This document shows positions 25,005-36,525 of a stretch of DNA of 64,000 bases, piece by piece. How positions within the stretch are numbered: position 1 is the first letter of the stretch; each line of letters begins with the position of its first letter. The stretch spans positions 60,835,334 through 60,899,333 of the forward strand of contig NC_051084.1 in NCBI RefSeq assembly GCF_004664715.2. The letters are read 5' to 3'. Made by a program: the position numbers and the translations under genes. Under the pieces are notes generated by a model. It searched no databases. It saw only the letters and a program-made list of their open reading frames with translations, and was not told where the DNA came from. Source of the DNA: Peromyscus leucopus. Taxonomy: Eukaryota; Chordata; Mammalia; Rodentia; Cricetidae.

Positions 25005-25260
25005 ACGGGGGGGGGGGGAGAACATGACATCATGTGGGCAGCACTCATTATTAAGGGAAGGGAAAGGGAGAGGGGGGAAGAGAGGAAGAGATGGGGTACT
25101 GAGGTACAGAGTAACCTCATGAGAAGAGAGGAGAGAAGAGAGGGAGAAGGAGAGGGAGGGGGTGGGAGAGGGGGAGGGGAATCAGGAGAGGGAGAGAGTG
25201 AGGGAGAGGGGGAGAGGGTGCACACAAGATCCCCTGGGGGGAGGAAGGGGAGGGGTTTCC
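25005..25260. repeat. G-rich purine tract (about 250 bp)
   Basis: A G run at 25007-25018 precedes a long GA/GGGA-rich purine stretch on the + strand. Several groups of three or more G (for example gagggagggggtgggagagg) could form G-quadruplexes on + strand DNA or on the pre-mRNA. The Arg/Gly/Glu frame across it is compositional. Confidence 0.9.
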
Positions 25261-25934
25261 TCATAAAGGGGATTTTACATAGGATGAGGTTGTCAGGACG
25301 CCAGGCTGGCCAAGGTATTGCCTGCTTATTGGCCAGGTCCCCAAGGGGCAGGTCTGAATGCTAACAGAAGAATCCAAATTATATGATGCTACCCACCATA
25401 GGACACTGATGTTTAAACCAGAGAAAACCTTTCTGAGGCAATAGCACAAATCCCAAAATGACTATCAGATTTTAGGAGCACTCTCTGAAATCAGGTGCTC
25501 ATGGGAAAAGAGGTAAAAAGGAAGAAAAGAAAGAAGGGGAGGAGATTGAAGGGAGAGTAACGAAGGATGTTATTGATACTGCCAAAGGAATTGTTCTTCT
25601 TCAACGACGCTGTTATGAGAAATTATGCCATGCTGTGAAATGCCAGCCTTCTATTCTTAACTTGTTCACATGAATGCATTAGCTAAAATCTAGTATTGAC
25701 AGTTACATTTTCATAATAATGTCAAGGAATGTTCATTGATTTCTTCCCTGAAGGAAAGAGAAGAAAAATTATTTTTCTAATGGAATTAATCAACTTGAGA
25801 GAGAAACACTCTAGTCTAGTAGTGTCTAAATTTAACTATAGCATCTTCCATTCTTGTTTATGTTGTTGTTGTTGTTGTTACTTTGTTTTGTTTGTTGCTT
25901 TTGTAATTGTTGCCTTATTTATTATCCTGTCTGT

Positions 25935-26250
25935 GCATGGTATGTGTCTGAAGGTGCAGGGATGCACATGCCACATATGTGTGGTTAGAAGACAACTTTC
26001 AGGAGTTGGTTCTCTTCATCTGCCTTGTTGAGACTGGGTCTATTTTGTTTCTTCCACTGTGTACTCAAGGCTAGCTGGCTATGAGCTTCCAAGTGATTCT
26101 CCTCTCTCCATCTCCATCATTCTATAGGGATCCTGGTATTACAGACACAGATCATTGTATCTGCCTTTTAAATTTAGCATCTGTGGATCAGACTCGAGTC
26201 ATCAGGTTTACACTGAAAGCGTTGTTACCCATTGAGCCACCTCACTAGTC
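25935..26250 (-). mobile_element. B4/B3-type SINE, antisense
   Basis: It reads ttagaagacaactttcagga, ttgagactgggtctattttg, tcaaggctagctggctatga, and ends gttacccattgagccacctc, the antisense order of B4/RSINE-type elements. It is diverged. Confidence 0.6.
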
Positions 26251-26254
26251 TGTT

Positions 26255-26360
26255 GCTTTTCTGAGACAGGTAGTCCAAGCTAGCCTAGAACTCATGATCT
26301 ACTTGCCTCAATCCCCTAGGTACTAGGATTATAGGCAAGTACCACCAGGCTGACCTCTAA
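26255..26360 (-). mobile_element. B1-type SINE fragment, antisense
   Basis: The words tttctgagacaggtagtcca, gcctagaactcatgatctac and ggtactaggattataggcaa match antisense B1 with heavy divergence. Confidence 0.65.
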
Positions 26361-26924
26361 CATTCCATTCTTTTTTTTTTTTTTTGATCAAGAAATTTTC
26401 TACCAGAATTTGCATTTGCTTTGGAATAATATCCCTGAAAAAGAATTTGCTAAACATTATAAGGTACTTTCAACTCTACTTTGCACAATTATATCTTTAA
26501 GGCACAGTTTTCAGACCACAGGCTTTCACAAACTATGTGTTCTTAGTTGTACGGCTGCAACTTGGTGTGTACATCACAAAGCAAGAACTTATCTAGACTG
26601 TTATCATCTGTTCAGTCACTTAGAGTAAATGTAGCTGAAGACGTGGCCCAAACTGCCATGGATTGGAGGCCTGCCAAAGACAGGCAATAGAGGAAGTGAT
26701 CCATGTGCCCTCTGACCCTAGTCTACCTGCTACTCTACAGTCAGAGATTGCATCTGCCACCATCCAGGTCAGATTGTGAGGTGTGGGGACAGGCAGAATC
26801 TTCTTGACTCAGAAAGTATCATTCAGCCTAAAAAAGCATGGAAAGAGATACCAGAGAGTTTTTGTTAGAATTGTTAACTTTGTGTTTATTTGCTTGATTA
26901 ATTTTCTTTTTCTTTTTCTTATTC

Positions 26925-27050
26925 TTTGTTTTTCAAGACAAGATCTTGCTGTGTAGCCCATTCTAGCCTTGAACTCACAGCCATACTCCTACCTCAGCCT
27001 CACAATGGCTAGAGTCACTGGTATGTGCCACTTTGCCCAGCAGTTCATCA
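26925..27050 (-). mobile_element. B1-type SINE, antisense
   Basis: It contains tttcaagacaagatcttgct, gtgtagcccattctagcctt, gaactcacagccatactcct and cctcagcctcacaatggcta, an antisense B1 order following a TTTTC-rich stretch (reverse of its A-rich tail). Confidence 0.75.
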
Positions 27051-27364
27051 GTTTCTTAGAGTAATTTTAAAGTTTGATGATCTCTAAGTGTTAGAAATAT
27101 ACTATTCAAAAGTCAACAAGTCAGAATCACAGACATTTTTCTATGAGATTTTATTCCACTTAGCATGTTAACAGCATTTCTTTTGTAAACTCTGTAACTA
27201 GGTCAAAATGGAATTATGATCCATATAATGACCCAAAAGGCTATATCTCCTAATCTGCATCGTGCATATATACAAAAATTAGTGCTCAAAATTGTATATA
27301 AGAAAACAAAATTGTATTCTACATGTTTGCCTACTCATATTGTAGCAGGAATCTTAAAAGTTCT

Positions 27365-27880
27365 TATTAATAAAATCAAACCCGAGGCCAGTTATTGGGG
27401 TCCATGCTGGTAGATCAGAGAGACAGAACAAGCCATAGCTATCTCACCTCGCTGGATCCTCAGCTGGTCTTGTCTCCTCAGACTGGAGGCCTCTGAGTCC
27501 TCATCCAGAATGAATCTCAGCTGAACTATGTTGCTCCAAAGCCTGAAAGCTTAACCAGCCACATGCTTAACCAGCCAAATGCTTCTAGCCAAATGCTTCT
27601 AGTTTCTGGTCCTCACGCCTTATATATCTTTCTACTTTCTACCACCACTCCCTGGGATTAAAGGCTTGCTTTCTGGGATTAAAGGCTGTCACCATGCTTG
27701 GCTGTTTCCAATGTGGCCTTGAACTCACAGAGATCCAGAGGGATTTCTATCTCTGGAATGCTAGGATTAAAGGTGTGAGTGTCACCATTTTCTAGCCTTT
27801 GTATCTAGTGGCTGTCTGTTCTCTGACCCCAGATAAATTTATTAAGGTACACAATATTTTGGGGAACACAATACCACCAC
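27365..27880 (-). mobile_element. Composite rodent repeat with B1-derived blocks
   Basis: This 0.5-kb block has two gggattaaaggct(t/g) words, gaactcacagagatccag and aggattaaaggtgtgag, all antisense B1 pieces, set between flanks gaggccagttattggggtcc and gataaatttattaaggtaca. I know this as a recurrent muroid interspersed repeat but cannot name the family securely. A short internal duplication (ccaaatgcttctag twice at about 27575-27602) is visible. Confidence 0.5.
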
Positions 27881-28149
27881 ACTCATATAACTATTCATTT
27901 AGGAATTTTAATAGGTGATCTCATAACTTATCTTCTCTTCACTGACTGACTGAGAGCCCAACACTCACATCCCCCATGAGCATATTAACAGAGGTCTACA
28001 ATACACTAAACATATCCTTAAGGCCCACAGAACTCAGTTCTTGCCATTGTTTGAATACCTGTTAAGAGTCAGTATCACCTCTCAGTGTTCTTGCATTTGG
28101 GACTATCATGGCATGGTTAATTTCATATTATTGAATAACCTGATTATCA

Positions 28150-28530
28150 TAGTCTGTGATGAAACATCATGACCTAAGAAACTTAGGGAGGAAAGGGTTT
28201 ATTTGGCCTATACTTTCACATCATATCACAGGTTATCATCAAAAGAAGTCAGGACGGGAACTCAAAGAGGACAAGAACCTGGAGGCAGTAGCTGGTGCAG
28301 AGGCCATGGATGAGTGCTGTTTATTGGCTTGTTCAGCCTGCTTTCTTATAGAACCCAGGACCACCATCCTAGGGGTGGCACCAACCTACAATAGGCTGGA
28401 CCCTCCCCCACAAATAGCTAATTAAGAAACAGGTTGGCCTACAGCTTAATCTTATAGAGGCATTTTCTTAATGGAGGCTCCCTCCCTCTGATGACTACAG
28501 TTTGCAACATTCAAGTTGATGCAAAACTAG
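28150..28530 (+). mobile_element. Rodent MaLR-type internal fragment (probable)
   Basis: It carries aggaaagggtttatttggcc, atcatcaaaagaagtcagga, acctggaggcagtagctggt, ttatagaacccaggaccacc and atgactacagtttgcaac, a block that recurs throughout rodent genomes. Other copies here lie at 39035, 40965 and 49680. I assign it to MaLR internal sequence by memory of layout. The family name is the uncertain part. Confidence 0.5.
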
Positions 28531-28758
28531 ACAGCACACTGATAATGCAGACTGATTATACAGAGAGATGGATGGTTTATGAAAGTGGAATAGAATGTTT
28601 TATAGAAGCTCAAAACTGCAAAATACTAAAATATTATTACTATAAAACCAAGTGCAAACACACAACTCTGTTTAGGGGAGAAGCCTCCATACCTAGTGAC
28701 TCTCTATATTCTCATCACACCATGAGACTCGAGTTAATGCTACACAGATAAATAAAAG

Positions 28759-28780
28759 GTAGATAGGTAGGTAGATAGAG

Positions 28781-28831
<51 letters not shown>

Positions 28832-28837
28832 ATAGAT
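28759..28837. repeat. (GATA)n microsatellite
   Basis: GGTA units pass into about 16 GATA units. The leucine/serine/isoleucine/tyrosine-repeat frame on the minus strand derives from it. Confidence 0.96.
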
Positions 28838-28849
28838 AAATAAACATAA

Positions 28850-29075
28850 CTTGGTGGGGGATAAGTGATTTAGTGCACATGTTGTTCTTGCAGAGGGCCA
28901 AGGCTTAATTTCTAGCACCTGAATAGTTACTCACAACCTTGTGTAACTCCAGTTAGAGCAAATCTGGTATCTTCTGGCCTCTGTGAACACCAGGCACACA
29001 TGTGGTACACACACATACATGCATGCATGCAGGTAAAATACTTACATGCCTAAAATAAAATAAACGAGTCTTTTT
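28850..29075 (+). mobile_element. B2-type SINE, sense, diverged
   Basis: It has gataagtgatttagtgcaca in the head, tcttctggcctctgtgaaca and gcacacatgtggtacacaca in the body, and an aaaataaaataaac tail, as in B2. Confidence 0.72.
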
Positions 29076-29332
29076 TAAAACATAACTTTTTAAAACATCA
29101 AAAAAGGATACATTATAGGTCAGATTTATGAAAATAAAAATATGAAGTAGAATCCCAATTCTTCACAAAGAATGTCAGGAAGTGAATATACCTATATGTG
29201 TTTTAGGGAACAATAAAATATTTAATATATATTATATATGTATAATTTAGTTTTGTGATAGTGTACTATAATCAAACTTCTAGGTAGACAACTAGCTGTC
29301 ATAGAAGTTTTGATTACAGAGCCTTCTCTGGA

Positions 29333-29425
29333 ATTAAGGAGATGACCCAGAGACAGAGCATTTGCCTGTGTGAGCGAGACCTTGGATTTGTTCCCCAGTT
29401 AGGGAAGAAAAAAGGAAAGTTTCTC
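29333..29425 (+). mobile_element. ID-type SINE, sense, diverged
   Basis: It reads attaaggagatgacccagag, acagagcatttgcctgtgtg and ccttggatttgttccccag, followed by an A-rich tail. This is the tRNA-Ala/BC1-derived ID pattern. It is not a functional tRNA gene because the stem pairings are lost. Confidence 0.6.
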
Positions 29426-30619
29426 TGCGTATTACCACACATTAATATAATACCAGAAAATGATCTCACCCACAAAGAATAACAGGACTCTCTCAGAAGA
29501 AGACTTTTCATTGATTATGCTGCACTATAGTTCAACCCATTCTTTTAAAATATATTTGCTGTGCAAAGCAAAACTCTAAAAAAAAATTGATTCACTTTTA
29601 ACATTGTATGTGTTAGAAAAGAATGAAATTCTTTCATTCAGGAATTACCCAAAATGTCTTGGTACAAGCAGAACTTATTAGCCAACCATACTTTAGTTCT
29701 CTCTATCATCCTGAACCCACCTAGTAATCCCTGTCACCCCCACCCACCAAGCCTGTATGCAACTATGAAGCATCCTCATGACTCACTCAAGATGAACAGA
29801 GGCGTTGGATCTGATTCCAGCTCCATTACACTGTGCTCAAGCCTTGCATCCTCTTTAGGAGGCACATAAAGAGCTCACAAGGAATTACACAACTCATGGG
29901 TTGGCGGTGTATCTGCAAAGGAGGAACTATATTATTAATTTGATGTTGGATCTTTGCTCTAAAGGGACTGGCATTTAAAAGAGGTGCCTTATTTATTGTT
30001 TCTGTCATAGAAGCATTCCACCATTAGATTTAGTTTTTCTAAAATCAATGCTTTTTAAAACTTCAAGCATCCCAAATCAGTATGTTAATTGTATACTATA
30101 ATTAATAGTTGCCATCTGCCCTTATGACTGAGAGTTGCTGAAAGATTCTGTGTGATGGTGGTTTCAGTATGGAAAAGAAGTGGTATGATAGAATAAGTCA
30201 TCGTACCATACCAAACCATCAGAACACTGCTGCGATCTTAGAGATAAATGAAGAATTTTCCAGAAAGCAAATCAACTGCCCCATCACCCAGTTCAGCTCT
30301 GATGTCCAATTGCAGCTTCCTCACAGCCCCTGACAACCCGTTATGCAGCTAGTTCAGGTTCTCCAAAAGAAGCTGTTGCTCTAGGATCCCCCTAAATGTT
30401 CTGAGAGCTGGTATCTGTGGGGTTCTGCAGGGACTTCCATTTCTATGACTCTGAACCTACATGAAATGAGTTATTACTGGGCCTGGCTGAAATGTTCTAT
30501 GGTTTAGCATAAGCCTAGGATGTTAAGCATCAAGATGGCTTCTATGTCTTGTCTCCATGGAAAGGGTGATCTGGCGCCACTAGAACAGCAGCCAAGGAAG
30601 GATACTTGCTACAGTTCAC

Positions 30620-31015
30620 TTGTTTGTGACTGAACAGCTTTAAAGGAGGAAAGGTTTGAGTCACGGTTTCAGCACATTCATTCCATGGTCACTTGACCCA
30701 GTAGACTTGAGGAGAACATTGTGGCAGTTCAAGCACGTGGCAGAGAATAACTGCTCATCTCATGGCCAACCCAGAAGCTCAGCAGTTCATATCATCATGA
30801 ACCTGGAAGCAGAGAAAGACAAAGTCACCGCTTTCAACTTTTCCCATCTCATTTTTCTTGGTCCCACAGAATGATTCCGCCCACACTCAGGGTGACTCTT
30901 CCCCCGACTCAGGTGACCTTTACAGAGCAGTCTCATGGATATACCCAGTGGTGTGCTGCACACAATCTCCTAGGTGATTCTAAGTCTGGTCAAGTTGACA
31001 ACAGAGATTACCTGT
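30620..31015 (+). mobile_element. Old MaLR-type internal fragment (probable)
   Basis: The words aaggaggaaaggtttgagtc, acggtttcagcacattcatt, aataactgctcatctcatgg and ggtcaagttgacaacagaga echo the sequence order of the other MaLR-like blocks but with higher divergence. Confidence 0.45.
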
Positions 31016-31234
31016 CACATATAGCATGGTTGTACTGTTCCAGATAAACTTGCTGATACTTAGAGGACAGCTTCACTTGAACCAGGAAGTCGTTGAATAC
31101 TGATGCAGGCTTATATAATGTTAGTTTTAGAGAATGTATCAATCCTTGTCTTAGAATATTGGTAGCTACATCAGTTAGACAAGTTATTATGAATTCCTAG
31201 AGAAAAGTTATCTTTTCGTTATAAAGTGCACCTT

Positions 31235-31440
31235 AGAAACTTCAATGTTTCATTTCCTTTCTTCATTGGAATATATTGTGTGAAAAGGTATATTCTCATT
31301 GGGATATTTTCATACATGCATATAATGTTATTTGATCATATTTGCACCCCACTTATTCCCTCTGCCACCCATCTACCCTTTCTTCTTCCCTGGAATTCCT
31401 CCCTTCTACTTTTATAAGACTTAATTATTTTGTATGGCAC
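31235..31440 (-). mobile_element. L1-type 3' fragment, antisense (probable)
   Basis: The words ttttcatacatgcatataat, gttatttgatcatatttgca, ccccacttattccctctgcc and cttccctggaattcctccc look like the pyrimidine-rich antisense L1 end. Ends and subfamily are uncertain. Confidence 0.45.
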
Positions 31441-33007
31441 TACCTTCCCATTCACAATGTGAAAACCATCATTTCCTTTATATTCACAGAAGTGAAAGGA
31501 ACACAGTATTGACAAAGAAACTAAAGAAATTCTCCCCAAGGCCTTCCCTGATACAAAGGGAATAAACATTACCCTGTTGCAAGATCCATCTTGGGCCTGC
31601 CAATGCCTGGAAGCAACAGGTCCCTAAGCTTCCAACCAAGAAAATTCCTGAGTGTCTTTGAATTCAGAGAGGAAGAAGTTGTTGAGAGCAGGTTCCCCCA
31701 GGTTTTCTGGATGTGATCAGTTTAAAAGCCTGAATCACAGTACAGACAGGGGGACCAATACTTCACAAAAATTCAGGGTCACTTGGGCCAGTTTCTCAGA
31801 ATCTACAACATTCTATCTTCTTGTCATCACCGCTCCTGGAAGAGAAAGAAGTAACTGGAATAAAACACAATGCAATCACTTTGCTGTGTCCCATTCTGCA
31901 GATTTAGAAGCAGTACATTAAATTCTACTCTCTGAGAACCTGGACATTAGCAGAAAAATTGAAAAATATTATAGAAACATAAAGAAACCATGAAATGTCA
32001 CATTTTTCCTATGACATTCTTTTAATGGGTTATTATTAATAAATTGCTGCAAAAAGATTGAAGTATTTGGCAGAAAAACAATGGTTACTTAATTTACAAT
32101 AAAATTAAAGGAAAATTTTGGTTTTGGTATTATCAAGAATTACATTTGAGAGTTCCATACTGATATATATATTGATATATAGTCAATAGTTGACTCCATT
32201 GGCTACTAGGTGTCACTACGTACTCCCTCTCTGAAGCCCTGGATGAGCTCTTCTACCCACAAGCTTCTTGCTGACTTGCACCTGATGACCTCCCACACCC
32301 TCACTGTCCCAAGCATTTTCCCCTCCACTAGGCCTCTGGCTCTCCTCAGCAGTTTCCCACTTCTTCAGGATGATAAAACGCATTGTCAAAGCCTTCCCAA
32401 TTCCCATCCCCATTCATACGGTGCCAATATGATCTCCCACAAAAGAGCTGTCTGTTCATCCTGAAAAGGCTAACACCTGCAAAAGTGTCCTAGATTCCAT
32501 TTCCTCTGCCTCCTTGGATGACCCAACCCATCATAAAGCCCTCTTCAGTTTTACTTTTCCTAAGACATGTACAAGTCCATCCTAGGAAGCCTCCCCTCAA
32601 GTCAGGGGTTTACAGGAATTCTTGTCCTATATTCTCAATCCATATCTTGACAATAATCTTGAAAGGATCCAATTATTTTCTAAATACTGAGTTCTCCCTT
32701 ATTGGTAGTAAGCGCCATGCTAGATGTTAGGAATACAATGAAAAACATGTCATATTTACTCCTTCTTGTAAAGAAATAGGAGCCCTTCCCCAAAGCAAGC
32801 CACAGCACTTGTTATAAATACTAGCAAACTACTACCACTTGTTACAAGTACTATCCTAAAACAAGGTGCACAGGCAGTCTTGGTGAATCTCTGTAATCCT
32901 ATCACTTGGGACACAGAGGCAGAAAGATTGCAAGTTTGAAGGTAGCCAGATACTGATGGAACAAGACCTTGTAGCAGAAGGAAGGAGAGAAGATAATAAA
33001 GCAATAA

Positions 33008-33168
33008 GGAAGGAAGGAAGGAAGGAAGGAAGGAAGGAAGGGAGGGAGGGAGGGAGGGAGGAGGGAGGGAGGGAGGGAGGGAGGGAGAGAGGGAGGGAGG
33101 GAGGGAGGGAGGAGGGAGGGAGAGAGGGAGAGAGGGAGGGAGGGAGGGAGGGAGGGAGGGAGGGAGGC
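33008..33168. repeat. (GGAA)n/(GGGA)n homopurine tract
   Basis: About 160 bp of + strand is purine only, changing from GGAA to GGGA units. Both strands give repetitive open frames (Lys-Glu-Gly-Arg, or Ser-Leu-Pro-Pro) that are artefacts. Mirror-repeat purine tracts of this length can form triplex or G-quadruplex structures. Confidence 0.96.
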
Positions 33169-33834
33169 GGTAAATAGCTGGCATATACAGAAACAAGAGA
33201 CTCTATTGTAGAGAGAGTGGAGAAGTCTTTCTCTGTGATGGAATATTTGAGAGAAGACATCAAAGACAGTAAGGAGCCCCAGGAAGATTAGGTAAATATT
33301 TATTTTCACTAATAGGACAGCATGTATGAAAAAGGCTACCTGGGCTTACTTAAGTCAAAAAAAAAAAAAGTATTCTCACTTGTTCCAGGGGTTGGAATGC
33401 CATGATTAAAATATACCAAGCAAATTTGAAATCAGTATGACCTCTGCAGAGACAAGATCATGTAACCATGGTCAGGAGACAGGACCTTTTCCAAACTGAG
33501 ATAGACAACCATTGAAATATTTTATTAGAGAGGAGTGAGAAAATGTCATCCATTTTAGGCATATGGTGAAAGAATTAGGAAAAGAGAAATAAAAACCAAC
33601 AGAAAAGGTAGCAACTAGTATAACAACCTGGCCTGCCAAGGTTCCAGTGATGACAGAAGATTGGGAAGATTTTGTAGTGTTGTACATAGAATCAACAGGA
33701 TTTGCTCATAGGTCCAGTGAAGGGAGAAATAAGGAGGAATAATTGGGATGAGCCTAAGGCTTCTGATGTGAGCAACTGGATGGATAATGGGGTCCCTGAT
33801 TACCATGGGAAGGAATATACCAGGGGTTTCACAG

Positions 33835-34199
33835 GGAGCATTGCAGAGGAGGACATGGAAAGATTGTAAGAGCCAGAGGACCAAGGAATTTGTGTGAGAC
33901 CGTGTAAGCTAGGAAAGCCAGAAGCTACATCCATAATGTCTTACCAACACAACTGCCCAAGCGTGAGATGAACAAGGACAGCGTATGTAAAAAGACAGAC
34001 CAAAGTGGTAGGAGAAAGCCCAGGAGGCCTCCACCCTACAAAAAGAACTACAGTTGACTAAGGAATGCTGAAAGCGGGAGAAATGGTCTCCCCCAGGGAA
34101 GAGCACCCCAACTAGTTATCCAGTACCAACGAGTCAGCTCTAGAAATACACATACAAGTAACTTCATACAGACCGAGCAGATTGTACTTATATACGTAG

Positions 34200-34248
<49 letters not shown>

Positions 34249-34375
34249 CAACTAATGAAAAAGAGGCTATGAATTCTAAAGAGAGCAAGGAAGGTTCATG
34301 GGAAAGTCTGGAGGGAGAAAAATGAAGGGGAAATGACATGATTATATTATAATCTCAAAAATAAAAGAATTTTAT
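33835..34375 (+). mobile_element. L1 3' UTR (Lx-type), sense, with internal (TG)n
   Basis: It contains aaagattgtaagagccagag, gtcttaccaacacaactgcc, gaatgctgaaagcgggagaa, tggtctcccccagggaagag and ttcatacagaccgagcagat, a (TG)n, then aatgaaaaagaggctatgaa. It is a long colinear match to the remembered rodent Lx 3' UTR and the best preserved of the sense copies here. Confidence 0.83.
34202..34246. repeat. (TG)n microsatellite
   Basis: This is an uninterrupted 45-bp run inside an L1 3' UTR. The His-Thr repeat frames on the minus strand come from it. Confidence 0.97.
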
Positions 34376-34439
34376 AAAGGAAAAAGAAGTATCTTTTCAT
34401 GCCCAGCTTATTTCAGATTACCATATTATATGCAGAAAA

Positions 34440-34645
34440 ATTACTGGAGTGATGGTTCAGTGACTAAGAGAATGTACCGCTCTTCCAGAGGACCCAAATT
34501 CAGTTTCTAGCACCCACAACAGGTGACTCCCAACCACTCATGACTCCAGCCTGGAAGGGAGCCACAGCCTCTGGCTTCTGTTGGTACTGCACTCACTAGC
34601 GTATACCAAAGCACGTGAATATACACCTAGTTAAACCAAAATTCT
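34440..34645 (+). mobile_element. B2 SINE, sense
   Basis: The head reads actggagtgatggttcagtg, followed by ccgctcttccagaggaccca, cccacaacaggtgactccca and a degraded tail, in B2 order. Confidence 0.8.
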
Positions 34646-34679
34646 TTTTTTATTATTTAAAAAAAATAGTAGTGCACTG

Positions 34680-34870
34680 GAGGCCAATGAGATGGTTCAG
34701 CATGTAAAAGAACTAGCCGCCAAGCAGGACCATGTGAGTTTGACTCTGGGGACCCACGTGGTAGAAGGAGAAAACCAACTTCAGCAAGTTGTCCTCTGAC
34801 CTCTACTTGCACACACACCCCACCCACCTGTCTGCCCACACACATTTAAAAATAAATATTTTTAAAACTT
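34680..34870 (+). mobile_element. B3 SINE, sense
   Basis: It contains ggccaatgagatggttcagc, gccgccaagcaggaccatgt and aagttgtcctctgacctcta, diagnostic of the B3 branch of B2 SINEs, and ends in an AAATAAATA tail that leads into (GA)n. Confidence 0.83.

Positions 34871-34874
<4 letters not shown>

Positions 34875-34924
<50 letters not shown>
34875..34924. repeat. (GA)n microsatellite
   Basis: This is a 50-bp uninterrupted GA run downstream of the B3 tail. Confidence 0.97.
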
Positions 34925-34927
<3 letters not shown>

Positions 34928-35065
34928 GGAAGTCCTTTCAGGGGAATGAGGTAGAGAAAGAAATAAAAGGCGGTCAGATCAGACATACCGTTTATTGATA
35001 ACACAATCTTGTGACTGAAAAACTACAGGTCATACACACATACCCACACACCCATATATGCTCAG

Positions 35066-35066
<1 letters not shown>

Positions 35067-35110
<44 letters not shown>
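35067..35110. repeat. (CA)n microsatellite
   Basis: This is a 44-bp CA run. It is complementary to the (TG)n at 34202-34246, 0.8 kb upstream. Confidence 0.96.
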
Positions 35111-35113
<3 letters not shown>

Positions 35114-35162
35114 GTACGCACACTCACACACATAAACTTGTTAGAACAAATAAGCTAATTCA

Positions 35163-35290
35163 GGCTGGGATACCCTTTTAATCCTAGGAGGCGGAAACAG
35201 GCAGATCTCTGTAACTTTGAGGCCAGTCTGGTCTACATAGTGAGTTCCAGGACAGACAGAGCTACAAAGAAAGACACTGTCTCAGAAAAG
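35163..35290 (+). mobile_element. B1 SINE, sense
   Basis: It carries ccttttaatcctaggaggc, tgaggccagtctggtctaca and gttccaggacagacagagct, and ends with ctgtctcagaaaag followed by a GA-rich tract (35290-35406). Confidence 0.85.
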
Positions 35291-35544
35291 AGAGAGGTGG
35301 GGGGAGGGAGGGAGGAAAAGGGAAGGGAAAAAAGAGAGAAGAAACAGAGAGAGAGAGAAGGAAGAAAGAAAGAGAAAAGCAGAATGAGAGAAAGGAAGGG
35401 AGAGAGTAATAAGCTAAGACAGTGTCATTTACAATACCTGCTAAAGACGCGTTTAACAAAAGCTTAGGGATATATGTGTATACACTGAAGAATCTAGGTA
35501 TTAATGAGCTGACAGCAAGAAGCCACTGCTCCTTTTCTAACCCA

Positions 35545-35900
35545 TCACCCTTCAGTCCAGCTGAACAGCTTACACCTTCCAAAGCCTGCTGTTTTTCTCT
35601 TCACTGTGTGATTCCCTTTCCTGGAGATCCCCTTTATCACTTCTGCCTGTTAGCCAGAAGGATGGTTACATCCTTCAAAGCCTTCAATATGGTAGCAATC
35701 ACCAGGTAAGCCTTCTCATCATCCATGCTGGACCCATCAAGCTATTCCTTCCGACCACTCAGCGGGTCACTTGCCCCCATTCGAATTCCTGTACATTTCT
35801 TATTTCAGTTGTTTGCATAGGTCATGGCTCCTTTACTATGTCATAATTGTCTCAGGACAAGAACTATATAATATACTTTTTGCTTTTGTTCCATTACAAA
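35545..35900 (+). mobile_element. L2 LINE 3' fragment (probable)
   Basis: Words in L2 3' order are ctggagatcccctttatcac, gaattcctgtacatttctta, tcaggacaagaactatataa. It is diverged, close upstream of exon 6. Confidence 0.45.
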
Positions 35901-36309
35901 TCATAAAACATATCTTGAATATATGAATTATGGCTTTAAGAAAATGCCAGTGATGAACAGTCTTAATTAGAATAAATCATTGTTTGGGGTACTAACTCAT
36001 AAATCCACAGAGTTCTCTCTTCCATGTTAGTCATGATGATCTTACCCAAATTAACTTTCCTTTGAGTACACATAGACAATTTGGGAGACTGTATTACAAG
36101 GGAGGACCAAATATGCCAGTTATTCCTTCCCTTGAGCAGAGAGAAGTTCTGTTATGCGTCATGGAAAATTAGAGCACAGTAATAGAATGTGCCAACAAGA
36201 CTTCTTGTTGAGTGATGATTTAGTGGAAATGCTGTTTTGCCTCCTGTTCCTAGGTCATAACTTCCTTCTCAAAGACTTAAGCTGGATGTTCTATTGACTT
36301 TGTTTCTAG

Positions 36310-36525
<216 letters not shown>

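Noticed and set aside
24863..25364. 133- and 134-codon frames on opposite strands
   Set aside because: Both are produced by the G-rich purine tract, which lacks stops by composition.
32756..33309. Several overlapping long frames on both strands rich in Pro/Leu/Ser or Lys/Glu/Gly/Arg
   Set aside because: They are translations of the (GGAA)n/(GGGA)n tract in every frame. They have no start context, splice sites or complex sequence.
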